From Gracilaria gracilis (taxonomy: Eukaryota; Rhodophyta; Florideophyceae; Gracilariales; Gracilariaceae): a DNA stretch of 64,000 nucleotides. Of the stretch, positions 21,432 through 29,274 are shown one piece after another (the first letter of the stretch is position 1; each line of letters starts with the position of its first letter). The notes under the pieces were generated by a model, which saw only the letters and a program-made list of their open reading frames with translations, was not told where the DNA came from and did no database searches. Location: contig JARGSG010000191.1 in NCBI GenBank assembly GCA_030374805.1, forward strand, positions 434,001 through 498,000, given 5' to 3'. The translations under genes were made by a program, and so were the position numbers.

Positions 21432-22277
21432 ATGGACCACAACCATCATCTGCCCCCGACTCCACCTTCGAGTCCGAAAAATCCAGCCGTCATCGTCGGC
21501 AGGGGTCGCATTGGTACAATGCTCTTCAGCGATGGAGATCAATTTTTCTCTGCAGAAGGCTTCCGTACCATGGATGTTCTTCCCAATGGGCCTATATTGC
21601 TCTGTGGGAAAGCCAAACCCTTGGAGAGTACAATTCAAGCATGTCCCCCATCGCGGAGAGAGGATCTCGTATTCTTTCAGAATGGAGATATACTCCCAGT
21701 CCTTTCTGAATACCGCCTACAGTCTTGTACAAAGGTTGTTTTATACGTTGGTGTTCCCTCACGATGCGCAGCGCCGCAGGATGGTGTTACGCTTCAAAGT
21801 CCTAACGGTCTCACTGTCGCTACAGGCAAGTGGTCCCAGTTTCTTGCAGAAAAATTGTGATCTGCAGGTCTGACTTGCACCGTTGTCGATGAGGACACCT
21901 TCCTCAGACGCTATAACGAGAAAATCGTGTTGATTTCGACCTTCAACCTCGTCGGGGCCTCACATGGCTCCGTTCCAATGCATGTAGTGGCCACGAGTTA
22001 TAAAGCAGTTTTGTTCACGATTATGAAAGAGTTGTTGACCATCGTTTCTCTCAAAATCGGCATTCTATTCGAAGTTGGAAACGTCATCGACAGGCTTCTT
22101 GCTTACGGCAGAACACTCGTCGGGTTCCCTACTTCCTTCTCCGAGTTTGAATTTAGAAACGCCTACTTCTCGGAGTTTTCTCGTCAGGTGAGATCCGCCG
22201 GTTCTCGTGACCCCGCTCCCTTCCATACAAACTACGTCAACGTCCTTCTTAAAGACATACTTCCCCGCCGGCAATGA
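21432..22277 (+). pseudogene. Ketopantoate reductase (ApbA/PanE)-like protein with one in-frame stop
   Basis: The frame starts at ATG 21432. It has an N-terminal AVIVGRGRIGTMLF (Rossmann GxGxxG-type NAD(P) site, residues about 18-30), then CPPSRREDLVFFQNG and, after the stop, the helical C-terminal half: EKIVLISTFNLVGASHGSV, RLLAYGRTLVGFPTSFSEFE, RNAYFSEFS. This is the two-domain layout of the ApbA/PanE family, in the plant/algal variant known for its 'FPT..kEfewRNgyF' motif. TGA at 21858-21860 interrupts an otherwise continuous frame and is the only disruption seen; CGA is one transition away. The substrate of this variant is not established. It may be a null allele, a recent pseudogene or a sequence error. 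Confidence 0.6.
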
Positions 22278-22659
22278 ATTTAGAACTGATGAATTTAGAA
22301 CTACTTTACAATGACACATTGAACGCCAATAAAACTTAAACTTACTCTACTTGATGTGATACATTCTACACAGTTTGACTTTTTCACTGCCTTCGCGCTC
22401 ACGACCTGCCATACAAACTATCTCAACGTAATAACTAAACACGTTGCATCTTGGCGCAATTGTACGGCTACAGCCCGACTCAATGTCAATTAGAACAGCC
22501 CTTGATTTTTGCTCCAGCTGTTGTAAAGCGTCCAGTACGTAGACCAACCCATGTAAGTACATAAATAGTACAGGAATAAGAAACGGAATATGATATCAGA
22601 GTTCATTACGCTTTAGTCATATCGTTCTCAGCACAAAATACGCATTCATTTCAACTTTT
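22278..22659. other. Convergent intergenic region, no gene seen
   Basis: The stretch lies between two genes whose 3' ends face each other. It contains AATAAAA (22328-22334) close after the upstream gene, a possible polyadenylation signal. The short frames here show no motif. Confidence 0.4.
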
Positions 22660-23670
22660 CTACTCGTTCTCCTTCACATAACCATACAATCCAGCAATCA
22701 ATCTAGTTGTCATATGAACATCGTCTACGTTTTCAAAAATATCTTCAACACCATGCGGGACCTCGTCTCCCCTTACGTGTACTCCCAACACAGCAACACT
22801 GTGCAAAGGGCCATCACTCCAAGCATTCTCGAACGTCACAACCTCATCGGTGTCCACAAACTTCGGTTCATGATCTACAAGATTCGTTCCTCCACAACTT
22901 TTGGTATATCGTTTGTCCACAATCTCACAAATCTCATCACCAGGATAGAAAATAAAGTTATCCAGTTTCTCCAGTACTTCTCGAATCCCAGAATCCACTT
23001 CATCTCGCCAGTCAAGCAGTCCGTTGTACACAAAAATGGGAAGTCCGCTATCCTGTTTGCTCTCCACGCAACCTTTTTCTTCATCTCTAACAATCCCATG
23101 TCTCTTATTCCAGACCCTCGCCAGAACTAGTAGACCATCAACACATGCCTCCTTCTTATGCAGTTCCAAGTCAGCCAACATCTCGGTATCGTCTGAGAAA
23201 CGCACATGAGCGCCGTGATTTGATGATATACCAAACTTGTAATCCCCGAGTCCTTCCATCATCTCTTTCAGCTCGAACACATCTTCTCCCGTAGCAAGCC
23301 CAAAACCAACTCTGTCGTTAATGAACTTCATACAATCCACGACTTCTTCAGAGATGCGTTCCTTACCTCTCCTCAAAGTCCCATCTACAGCACTTAGAAT
23401 ACCATACCCGTTGGAGAATATATATTCCGCTAACTTCTCCGGAGAGGAGACCTTGAAATGCCTCTTGCGCTCAGCCATTGTTGCCAATACCGTCACCTCA
23501 CTTTCTATGTGACAGACGGGAACCGCACCGTCTTCTGTGCCAAGCTCGCTGATCCTACTCCCACTTAAAGAACAATACGTACTGTCTCCAGCGCTCATGC
23601 GCCCAATTACTAGAATCAACCACAATGAGTGCTTAACGATACGAAAGACAGCTTGAATTCGAAGTAGCAA
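22660..23670 (-). CDS. HAD-superfamily, trehalose-phosphatase-like protein without the catalytic nucleophile
   Basis: The 336-codon frame is uninterrupted. Residues 90-99 read GILSAVDGTL, where active family members have D-x-D-G-T-L. The second Asp (96) is kept but the nucleophile position (94) is Ala. Later come GFGLATGEDVFELKEMM (motif II region), IVDKRYTKS (motif III Lys) and FVDTDEVVTFENA, which resembles the D-D/E pair of trehalose-6-phosphate phosphatase motif IV. The order suggests a degenerate trehalose-phosphatase or phosphomannomutase-like fold. Catalysis is unlikely, so a regulatory or sugar-phosphate-sensing role is possible (inference). Starts at Met1, Met25 (23598) or Met65 (23478) are all possible; residues 10-24 are hydrophobic and could be a signal or anchor. 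Confidence 0.5.
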   Translation of the reverse strand: MLLRIQAVFRIVKHSLWLILVIGRMSAGDSTYCSLSGSRISELGTEDGAVPVCHIESEVTVLATMAERKRHFKVSSPEKLAEYIFSNGYGILSAVDGTLRRGKERISEEVVDCMKFINDRVGFGLATGEDVFELKEMMEGLGDYKFGISSNHGAHVRFSDDTEMLADLELHKKEACVDGLLVLARVWNKRHGIVRDEEKGCVESKQDSGLPIFVYNGLLDWRDEVDSGIREVLEKLDNFIFYPGDEICEIVDKRYTKSCGGTNLVDHEPKFVDTDEVVTFENAWSDGPLHSVAVLGVHVRGDEVPHGVEDIFENVDDVHMTTRLIAGLYGYVKENE

Positions 23671-23722
23671 TCAGTCAATTCAAAATTCTATTTAATGCAT
23701 GAAGAAAGATTCACTGTTTTTG

Positions 23723-24751
23723 CTAACCATTCCCAGGCGCCCGGAGCGACAGAATGAGTAGATCATCATCACTACTGCTATCTAGAACCTCCATTCTGCC
23801 TGTATCCCCCTCTTCGCCACTCTCCACAACCACTTCCTGCTCCTCCACCTCAAGGTCCTCGACTTCGTCTTCCCCGTTTTCTTCGCCGTTGACAAATATC
23901 GGCCTGAAGTCTCTTACTCGATGGACGGCATCTGGGAGCTGGTATGTCTCTGGCACCATATACATATGGTACCGCACCAACAGATCCATGGAATCAGGCC
24001 TGTCCAGCTTGTCCTTACCGCTTGCCCCAGCATGCGACACATCCCCTCGACCCACGAAAATAGAATATGGAGGAATAATTACCTTGTTCACCGGGTACAT
24101 CTGCGACATCACTTGTAGTTGCAGGTTGTTCAAACCCACCAGTTGATGGCTTCCGGTACTCACCCATAGAGGGAACCCTTCTTTGTCAGAAGCCATTAGA
24201 AAGTAGCCAGGATTTCCAGTATAGAGCGTCTGCTTAGTCACCAATCCGCTAAAGTCCGTGTGGAGGGTTTGCCTTGCACAGTTCCTTGTCGTTCCCAGAA
24301 AGCGCCCACCTGTTTTCGGCGTGAACATTTTCACTTCCTCCTTCCTATTGTCCCACAATCCTAATCCAGCGGCAATTGTACCCATTCGGACATCCAGTAA
24401 AGCACGAGCTCGCACAACCCACCTTAACTCCTCCTCATCTTCGGGCTTAACAACCGTTCCCCACCGTGTGGACATCACTCTTCCTTCAAATGGGCCTTCT
24501 TGATTCACAACTTTCGAGCCTTCATCATTATCAATGATTGGTATGAAAGACTTCACTCCCTCTCCCTTCCGTATATCCGGCATTTTTCGATACTCTTCCT
24601 CGAAGAAATCGATCACCTTCTCCGACACGTCTCCAACCTCCGGGATATGTTCCAACTCCTCCCATTGTGGGACAATTTTGTCGGTTGCAAACCCATCGAA
24701 CACACAAAACCCCTTGTTTCGAAGCTCAGCTTGCATTCTGGAGAAGAACAT
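23723..24751 (-). CDS. 2-oxoglutarate/Fe(II)-dioxygenase-like domain, C-terminal part of the leftward polyprotein
   Basis: The 342-codon segment has the facial-triad pattern HTD (His164, Asp166) in RQTLHTDFSG. The distal His is in GRGDVSHAGASG (His240), and an Arg 20 residues later (LLVRYHMYMVP, Arg260) is in the place that binds 2-oxoglutarate. The tail is acidic (EENGEDEVEDLEVEEQEVVVES). Such enzymes hydroxylate or demethylate proteins, nucleic acids or small molecules; the substrate here is unknown. The frame is the same as that of 24788-26266. Only a TAG at 24788-24790 separates them, with sense-like sequence (WVAAKENDEFGQ) between the stop and the first Met. It is therefore probably the C-terminal domain of one long protein. 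Confidence 0.6.
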   Translation of the reverse strand: MFFSRMQAELRNKGFCVFDGFATDKIVPQWEELEHIPEVGDVSEKVIDFFEEEYRKMPDIRKGEGVKSFIPIIDNDEGSKVVNQEGPFEGRVMSTRWGTVVKPEDEEELRWVVRARALLDVRMGTIAAGLGLWDNRKEEVKMFTPKTGGRFLGTTRNCARQTLHTDFSGLVTKQTLYTGNPGYFLMASDKEGFPLWVSTGSHQLVGLNNLQLQVMSQMYPVNKVIIPPYSIFVGRGDVSHAGASGKDKLDRPDSMDLLVRYHMYMVPETYQLPDAVHRVRDFRPIFVNGEENGEDEVEDLEVEEQEVVVESGEEGDTGRMEVLDSSSDDDLLILSLRAPGNG

Positions 24752-24787
24752 CTGCCCAAATTCGTCATTCTCCTTCGCAGCAACCCA

Positions 24788-26266
24788 CTAGGCTTCGTCA
24801 TCATCCATATTGGGCGGTCTGTTTCGTGGATACTTCAACCCAATACTCTCCGCCTGAATCTGGTGTTCAGCCCGCGCGGCATGCCAGAACACAAGATGAT
24901 GCACATCCTTAAGGTCCGATACGCTTAGAAGTTCCCCCCTATGCCCTTCCGGTAGATGTAGTGTTCTGAGCCAAGGTTCCGTGTGCTCAATCACGTTTGT
25001 TCCCTGCCATTCACTGGGTCTTACCCTTAGATAACCACACCAGGATGGATTCGGTGGGCCATCAAACGGACTTCCACGAACAAGGCCATGCTCTGTAGAT
25101 TCCGGGAGAGCAGAACGTGCTTCATCATCGAAAGAACCATGACTGTCCACTTGCGGTTCCTGTGGAGGCTGCTCATCATCTCCTGGTACAACTCGACGCA
25201 CCGGCATTGGAACACCAAGCAACTCTGCATCATCGACAAATGCCGTTTTCCCAGCACCCACGTTATTGTCACCACGCCCATCAAGATCCACGAACTTCAC
25301 TTGCATTGATTTTCCTCTGAACACATACTGGTTCAGCTGACTCAGGAGATCTTGAGGAAGCATATTGCTGAGGGTGGATCGCATCTGTTGCGTAAAGGTC
25401 CTGCGCTGCTTCTTCCGAGCAGGTGGCTGCACGTCATCGTCCGAAACTTCTGTTACCTCCCTGGTTCCGCCGCCTGCCACCAGTTCTCTATAGCTGACCG
25501 CTGTCCTACCTCGGGCGCTCCTACGCAACGATCCTTCTTCACTCCCAGCAGCTGACGGCGCAGTGGGAGGTTTTCCTCTCGTCACAGGCTGTTTACCAGC
25601 CACAGACGGGGTAATGAGATTGAGCATCTTCCACAATCGTGACTGCAATAGAGAAGTTGCATTCAATATCGACTTCTCACGAGTTCGAACCCGCGGCAGT
25701 ACGTTGAAGTTCACAACCTGACCTAAGACAAATTGAGAGACGGTCGCGGTGTTGTCGGGGTCCTCTATTTCGTCTTCACCCTGTGGAGCAGAGAGTTTGA
25801 TCTCTCGTTTCAAAAACTCCTCCATTGGTTCCGACTCGTCCAGTTCATTTCGCATTGCCCGTGCTGCACGAAACATGCAAACCGCTCTATCATAGAAGAA
25901 TCCGCGAACCTCCTCAAAGCTTTTCCATTGCTTTGCCTTCGTGGACTTCCCTTTCGAGAGAAACATTTGGATAGCGTCCAGTATGAATAAGAACTCCTCA
26001 CCATCCAAATCGAACAACGGATTATGAGACAAGTGCGTCAAGGCCACGTCATTCTGTGTCTCGCAGATGCTCTCAAAGTGCTCCAACAAACCCTCGCGAG
26101 ACATAAGTTGCAGTGTAACATTCGCATATCTCAGGTACTGACGTTCTTGGATGTTTCCAATCAATTGACTCTCTTTCAATACTTCCATAACCTCCTCGGG
26201 GTTTATATCTGCCGGAGTCATCCCTTCCATATACCACACTGGCAATGGAATGCACCTTGTCTGCAA
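24788..26266 (-). CDS. Middle part of the leftward polyprotein, function unknown
   Basis: The open frame of 492 codons has an N-terminal helical region (EEVMEVLKESQLIGNIQERQ, then LFDLDGEEFLFILDAIQMFL and MFRAARAMRNELDESEP), a basic Pro/Ser linker (RRSARGRT, PPARKKQRR) and a C-terminal globular part (WCGYLRVRPSEWQGTNVIEH, HHLVFWHAARAEHQIQAE). The first residues are probably not a true start. The sense of the ParB-like gene upstream passes into this frame near 26230, after HSIASVV, with a +1/-1 slip. At its other end it runs into the dioxygenase-like segment across one TAG. No domain was recognised. It probably links a DNA-binding module to a modifying module. Confidence 0.5.
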   Translation of the reverse strand: MQTRCIPLPVWYMEGMTPADINPEEVMEVLKESQLIGNIQERQYLRYANVTLQLMSREGLLEHFESICETQNDVALTHLSHNPLFDLDGEEFLFILDAIQMFLSKGKSTKAKQWKSFEEVRGFFYDRAVCMFRAARAMRNELDESEPMEEFLKREIKLSAPQGEDEIEDPDNTATVSQFVLGQVVNFNVLPRVRTREKSILNATSLLQSRLWKMLNLITPSVAGKQPVTRGKPPTAPSAAGSEEGSLRRSARGRTAVSYRELVAGGGTREVTEVSDDDVQPPARKKQRRTFTQQMRSTLSNMLPQDLLSQLNQYVFRGKSMQVKFVDLDGRGDNNVGAGKTAFVDDAELLGVPMPVRRVVPGDDEQPPQEPQVDSHGSFDDEARSALPESTEHGLVRGSPFDGPPNPSWCGYLRVRPSEWQGTNVIEHTEPWLRTLHLPEGHRGELLSVSDLKDVHHLVFWHAARAEHQIQAESIGLKYPRNRPPNMDDDEA

Positions 26267-27479
26267 ACATCATCTTCCGCATTGTACTGGTTGACTTGTT
26301 TAGAGCAGCACCAATGCATAGTATTTCCTCCATTCCTATCACTCGGCTATCTCTCCATCTGATGAGATTGCATCTCCAGTGCTTATAAGACCTCTCCCAT
26401 TTCTGTTTTCCTTCCTGTGCCAGAACTTTGATCGCTATTAGACGATGCATACCATCAATGATAAAGCACTTCTTGATCAGACGACCACTAGCTATGTCCC
26501 TGTCTCCCGTAGTGGCTTCCTGTAATGCCACCACGGGAGTACCCATAGAGTCCAGTATTCCTCGATCCCTCATGCTCTCGACGAGCGTTTGAACGTGATG
26601 CTCACTGACGCCTCGAAGCATATTGGGCGGTTTCTCCACGAGATCGATGCCAACCGTAACAGCCACCATTACGTAGTGGTCGAGGTTTACCTTCTTCAGT
26701 TTCTGTTGCAAGGACTTGAAACGTCTTCTACTCCAACGTGGAGCAGAATCGTCCCCACTAACCACTGAACGTGCCATTCTTTGTGACAGAAAGACAACGT
26801 CCGGGTGATTATCGGCTTCAGGTGGTGGAGGTGGTGCAGACGGTCCTGCTCCTTCCGTAGAACGTGCGTCTGTCTCCGCTGCGAGAGGAGCTTCGATGAT
26901 ATCATCGGTCTCTATCTCCTTGGAAGGAGTGCTTGTTTTGCGTTCTTGTTGGGCTCCAGGCGTTTTGGTTGACACCGTTTTCTTGACGCCCGAAGATGAA
27001 CTACCCGCCTTCCGGGTGGCACTCGGAGGCACTGAAGCCGTTATGCTGGTCGAACTTTGAACTGGCTCTGACTGACGCCTTGGAGTTGTCATTTCACTGT
27101 TCGTTCGTCGTTTGGACGCGTGGATACTGCTTGCGACGGCCTCCATCATCTGTTCATCCCATGGAGCAGCCATCCGAAGGTCTTGGATATACTGTGGAAG
27201 TTCTATACCCTCGGTCTGGTACGGGTAGAAGGTCTGACCCGTTCGGCTGATGAGAAAGTTGTGAACGACGACCAAACCACGCTCCAATTGCTTTCCATTC
27301 AGTTCGCGACGCAGCTTCGTTCCAAGGCCAGGCAGCAGGGCTTCTCCGACTATCAACTTCCCTTCGTTCTCGATATCCATTAGGAGAGAAACCCTCATTC
27401 CCCCTTGTAGTGAAGAGAACCCTCTACGAGGCGTCGCCTTAGACGTTTGCTTGCCCCGGCGAGAACGAGTAGACTTCAT
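26073..27479 (-). CDS. ParB/sulfiredoxin-like nucleotide- or DNA-binding domain, N-terminal part of the leftward polyprotein
   Basis: ATG 27479 opens a 468-codon frame. Residues 1-120 are a small unknown domain and residues 120-250 a Ser/Thr/Pro linker. The core (about 255-415) reads GVSEHHVQTLVESMRDRGIL, then PVVALQE and CFIIDGMHRLIAIKVLAQEG. The strand-D-G-x-H-R-helix motif at 342-346 is the signature of the ParB/Srx fold. A helical segment with LNKSTSTMRKMMFADKVHSI follows, as in ParB helix-turn-helix parts. The last 50 codons of this frame (after about 26230) are probably out of register; the true continuation is 24788-26266. In bacteria and phages such domains often pair with DNA methyltransferases; here the partner gene is the divergent one at 37.3-40.4 kb. 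Confidence 0.6.
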   Translation of the reverse strand: MKSTRSRRGKQTSKATPRRGFSSLQGGMRVSLLMDIENEGKLIVGEALLPGLGTKLRRELNGKQLERGLVVVHNFLISRTGQTFYPYQTEGIELPQYIQDLRMAAPWDEQMMEAVASSIHASKRRTNSEMTTPRRQSEPVQSSTSITASVPPSATRKAGSSSSGVKKTVSTKTPGAQQERKTSTPSKEIETDDIIEAPLAAETDARSTEGAGPSAPPPPPEADNHPDVVFLSQRMARSVVSGDDSAPRWSRRRFKSLQQKLKKVNLDHYVMVAVTVGIDLVEKPPNMLRGVSEHHVQTLVESMRDRGILDSMGTPVVALQEATTGDRDIASGRLIKKCFIIDGMHRLIAIKVLAQEGKQKWERSYKHWRCNLIRWRDSRVIGMEEILCIGAALNKSTSTMRKMMFADKVHSIASVVYGRDDSGRYKPRGGYGSIERESIDWKHPRTSVPEICECYTATYVSRGFVGAL

Positions 27480-27520
27480 CTTGCGGCACTCTCACAGCTC
27501 TTCGTGCCTAGGATGATGCG

Positions 27521-27753
27521 AGTGAACGAAATGACGTATCCGAGGCTTCAAATGGCGACTTACGCTGGGCACCCCCGCTTTTGGCCGCTCCTCCCAGCGC
27601 ACTGCCAGTCTCGTACGTGTTCGTGTACGCGTCCTTTTCCGCTGTCCGCTCGTGCGCGCGATGGCTTGCGTACACATGATACGAATGGTTGCCCGATAGC
27701 ATGCGACACGCGATGATTACTTCGAATCGCGCGAGCCACGGTGGCGGTGAACC
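27521..27753 (-). promoter_or_regulatory. Left arm of a duplicated, inverted leader/promoter block
   Basis: Read on the minus strand, about 230 bases are nearly identical to 37124-37346 on the plus strand. Shared landmarks are GGTTCACCGCCACCGTGG at the outer end, GAGCGGACAGCGGAAAAGGA in the middle and TCGGATACGTC(A/G)TTTCGTTCACTC at the gene-proximal end. Each arm stops just before the first ATG of its gene (27479 and 37347). The two divergent transcription units therefore share the same 5' leader and presumably the same regulation. Confidence 0.8.
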
Positions 27754-27878
27754 TAATACATATAAGACATGTATATCATAAATGTACGCCCATGTCCTAC
27801 GTTGATCGCGACATCCGCTTCACAAACTCATCACTTGTTGTTGTCCACGTGGCCAGGTTTGTCCACGCGTGTCAGGGT

Positions 27879-27951
27879 GCCCGCGGGTTGGGGGGGTCCG
27901 TCGTGTTAGGGTAAGGTACCCTAACACGACGGACCCCCCCCGCCCGCGGGC
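27879..27951. repeat. GC-rich palindrome 1 with a TTAGGGTA...TACCCTAA core
   Basis: A near-perfect palindrome of 73 bases. The outer parts are GCCCGCGGG and CCCGCGGGC, then G/C runs, GTCCGTCGTG, and a core of TTAGGGTAAGGTACCCTAA. It could extrude a long cruciform. Two related copies lie on the other side of the retrotransposon (36590-36676 and 36850-36928). Copy 1 is continued by CTAAAATCGCAG, which is found inverted beside copy 3. Confidence 0.88.
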
Positions 27952-28524
27952 TAAAATCGCAGGTACTGAAAACACCATTTTGATATGAAAAACGGTGTGG
28001 GTGATGACAAACCCAGGGACGGGGGGACACAAACACAAAGCGAACGGGACACAACAGAACGTGCTCTCGAGAGTACCAGCCCAACACGCTGTGTAGCGGT
28101 AGTAGGCAAGAGTCCGTAGTAAACACACAAAGTGCACAAAGTAGCAACTAGAAAGCGGAGACGTGTAGCAGACAGAAACCACAGCACGACCAAAACTATA
28201 GGTCTAGTGCTGGCGGAAGCTAACACGAAACGACAACAGAGAAGCAGCAGCTCCCTCTCGCAGACCCGAACGTAGGTCACCTGCGGGGAACACCGCTTCC
28301 AGAGTCGAAGCACGGAAAAGACCCAAGCAAGGGGTAGTGCACTCCGGGCCCTGTCAGGAAAAAGCGGGAGACCAAGCCGCCAAAGGGGTGAGGAAAGGTT
28401 GAAGGGAGGGGATGCAACGACAGAGGGAAGCAAGACAGAGTTTGCTGTGAAGAAAGGTTGGGCGGTCGTTCTGGAAGGGGAAGTGGTCTGGCCGGAGTTG
28501 GTCGAGATGCGACCGCTCCGGCCC

Positions 28525-28531
28525 TTTTATA
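28525..28531 (-). promoter_or_regulatory. TATA box of the LTR promoter (3' copy)
   Basis: On the minus strand the sequence is GCCTATAAAAGGGCCGG, a canonical TATA box in the U3 part. In this 3' LTR it would drive transcription leftward out of the element, towards the ParB-like gene leader at 27753. Confidence 0.7.
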
Positions 28532-28552
28532 GGCAACTGTTGCACTAAAATG

Positions 28553-28678
28553 AGGTGCCAGCTTACCCTTGACAATTGCTCAGAGCGGGCAATCAGGTGC
28601 CGACTTACCCTTGACAAGTCCTCAGGGCGGGCAATCAGGTGCCGACTTACCCTTGACAAGTCCTCAGCACGAGCGGTA
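28553..28678 (-). repeat. Three 42-bp tandem repeats upstream of the LTR TATA box
   Basis: AGGTGCC begins at 28553, 28595 and 28637, an exact 42-base spacing, each followed by (A/G)(G/A)CTTACCCTTGACAA. On the coding strand they sit about 20-150 bases upstream of TATAAAA, where enhancer repeats of LTRs are normally found. The same array is in the other LTR (35916-36041). Confidence 0.85.
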
Positions 28679-28823
28679 AGCAGCTTCCCTACCGTAATTC
28701 TCAACCGCAAACGCAACTACGACTAACTTGTGGCTATGAAGCCTTTCTACTCTCTATTTAACCGCGTGGGACGGTTGGAACCGTCGCCTCTTGGCTTTTC
28801 CATCACTCGCAACGTCTTCCCCC

Positions 28824-29174
28824 ATGTCCACCACCTCAAGTGACGAATCGATGTCCCACGCCCTCGTCCTGGACCTGGAGGCTGCCGAGAGCCCCGGCAG
28901 GGTCGAGGAGTTTGTGATTGGTGGATCCGAAGCGCCTGCCGCCGACCGATTGGCGGTGGGAATGATGCATCGTTGCGGCGAGCTCTTATTGGCCCTTGCC
29001 CGCGGAATCCGCCACGTGTCACGCGAGGTGCGTGACGCGCTGGCTTTGTCGCCGTGGACTTATGCCGCAGGTGTCCGTGACGGCCTGCGCTTCGCTACGC
29101 AGGCGCGTCGCTACGGAAACCCGGGACCCATACAGAACCTGCTTACAGATCTGGAGGCATACCTGACGTCTTAG
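28824..29174 (+). CDS. Small gene antisense to the retrotransposon, inside the LTR (3' copy)
   Basis: ATG 28824 (MSTTSSDESMSHALVLD) opens a 116-codon frame on the strand opposite gag-pol, lying entirely inside the LTR. It has a TATTTAA box 63 bases upstream (28755-28761) and an AATAAA signal 10 bases after the stop (29184-29189), so it looks like a complete transcription unit. The product is Leu/Ala/Arg-rich and helical (GELLLALARGIRHVSREVRD, ALALSPWTYAAGVRDGLRFA). No family is recognised. It is duplicated in the other LTR with one amino-acid change (Asp/Tyr). Expression is not demonstrated; the frame could be chance in G+C-rich DNA. Confidence 0.45.
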   Translation: MSTTSSDESMSHALVLDLEAAESPGRVEEFVIGGSEAPAADRLAVGMMHRCGELLLALARGIRHVSREVRDALALSPWTYAAGVRDGLRFATQARRYGNPGPIQNLLTDLEAYLTS

Positions 29175-29274
29175 ATTCCCTTCAATAAACTTCCGTTTCT
29201 ACGTTCACACACTCCCAAACCCAGCGGGAGCGACACCGAGCGACCAAGAGACCGGGAACGGGGACCTTTCCTAG

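Larger units (their letters stand above)
27967..29209 (-). repeat. 3' LTR (relative to gag-pol) of the young retrotransposon
   Basis: This copy lies at the 3' end of the minus-strand element. It holds the same parts as the other copy: a TATA box on the minus strand (TATAAAA, 28525-28531), three 42-base tandem repeats just upstream of it, and a plus-strand frame of 116 codons with its own AATAAA. Confidence 0.93.
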
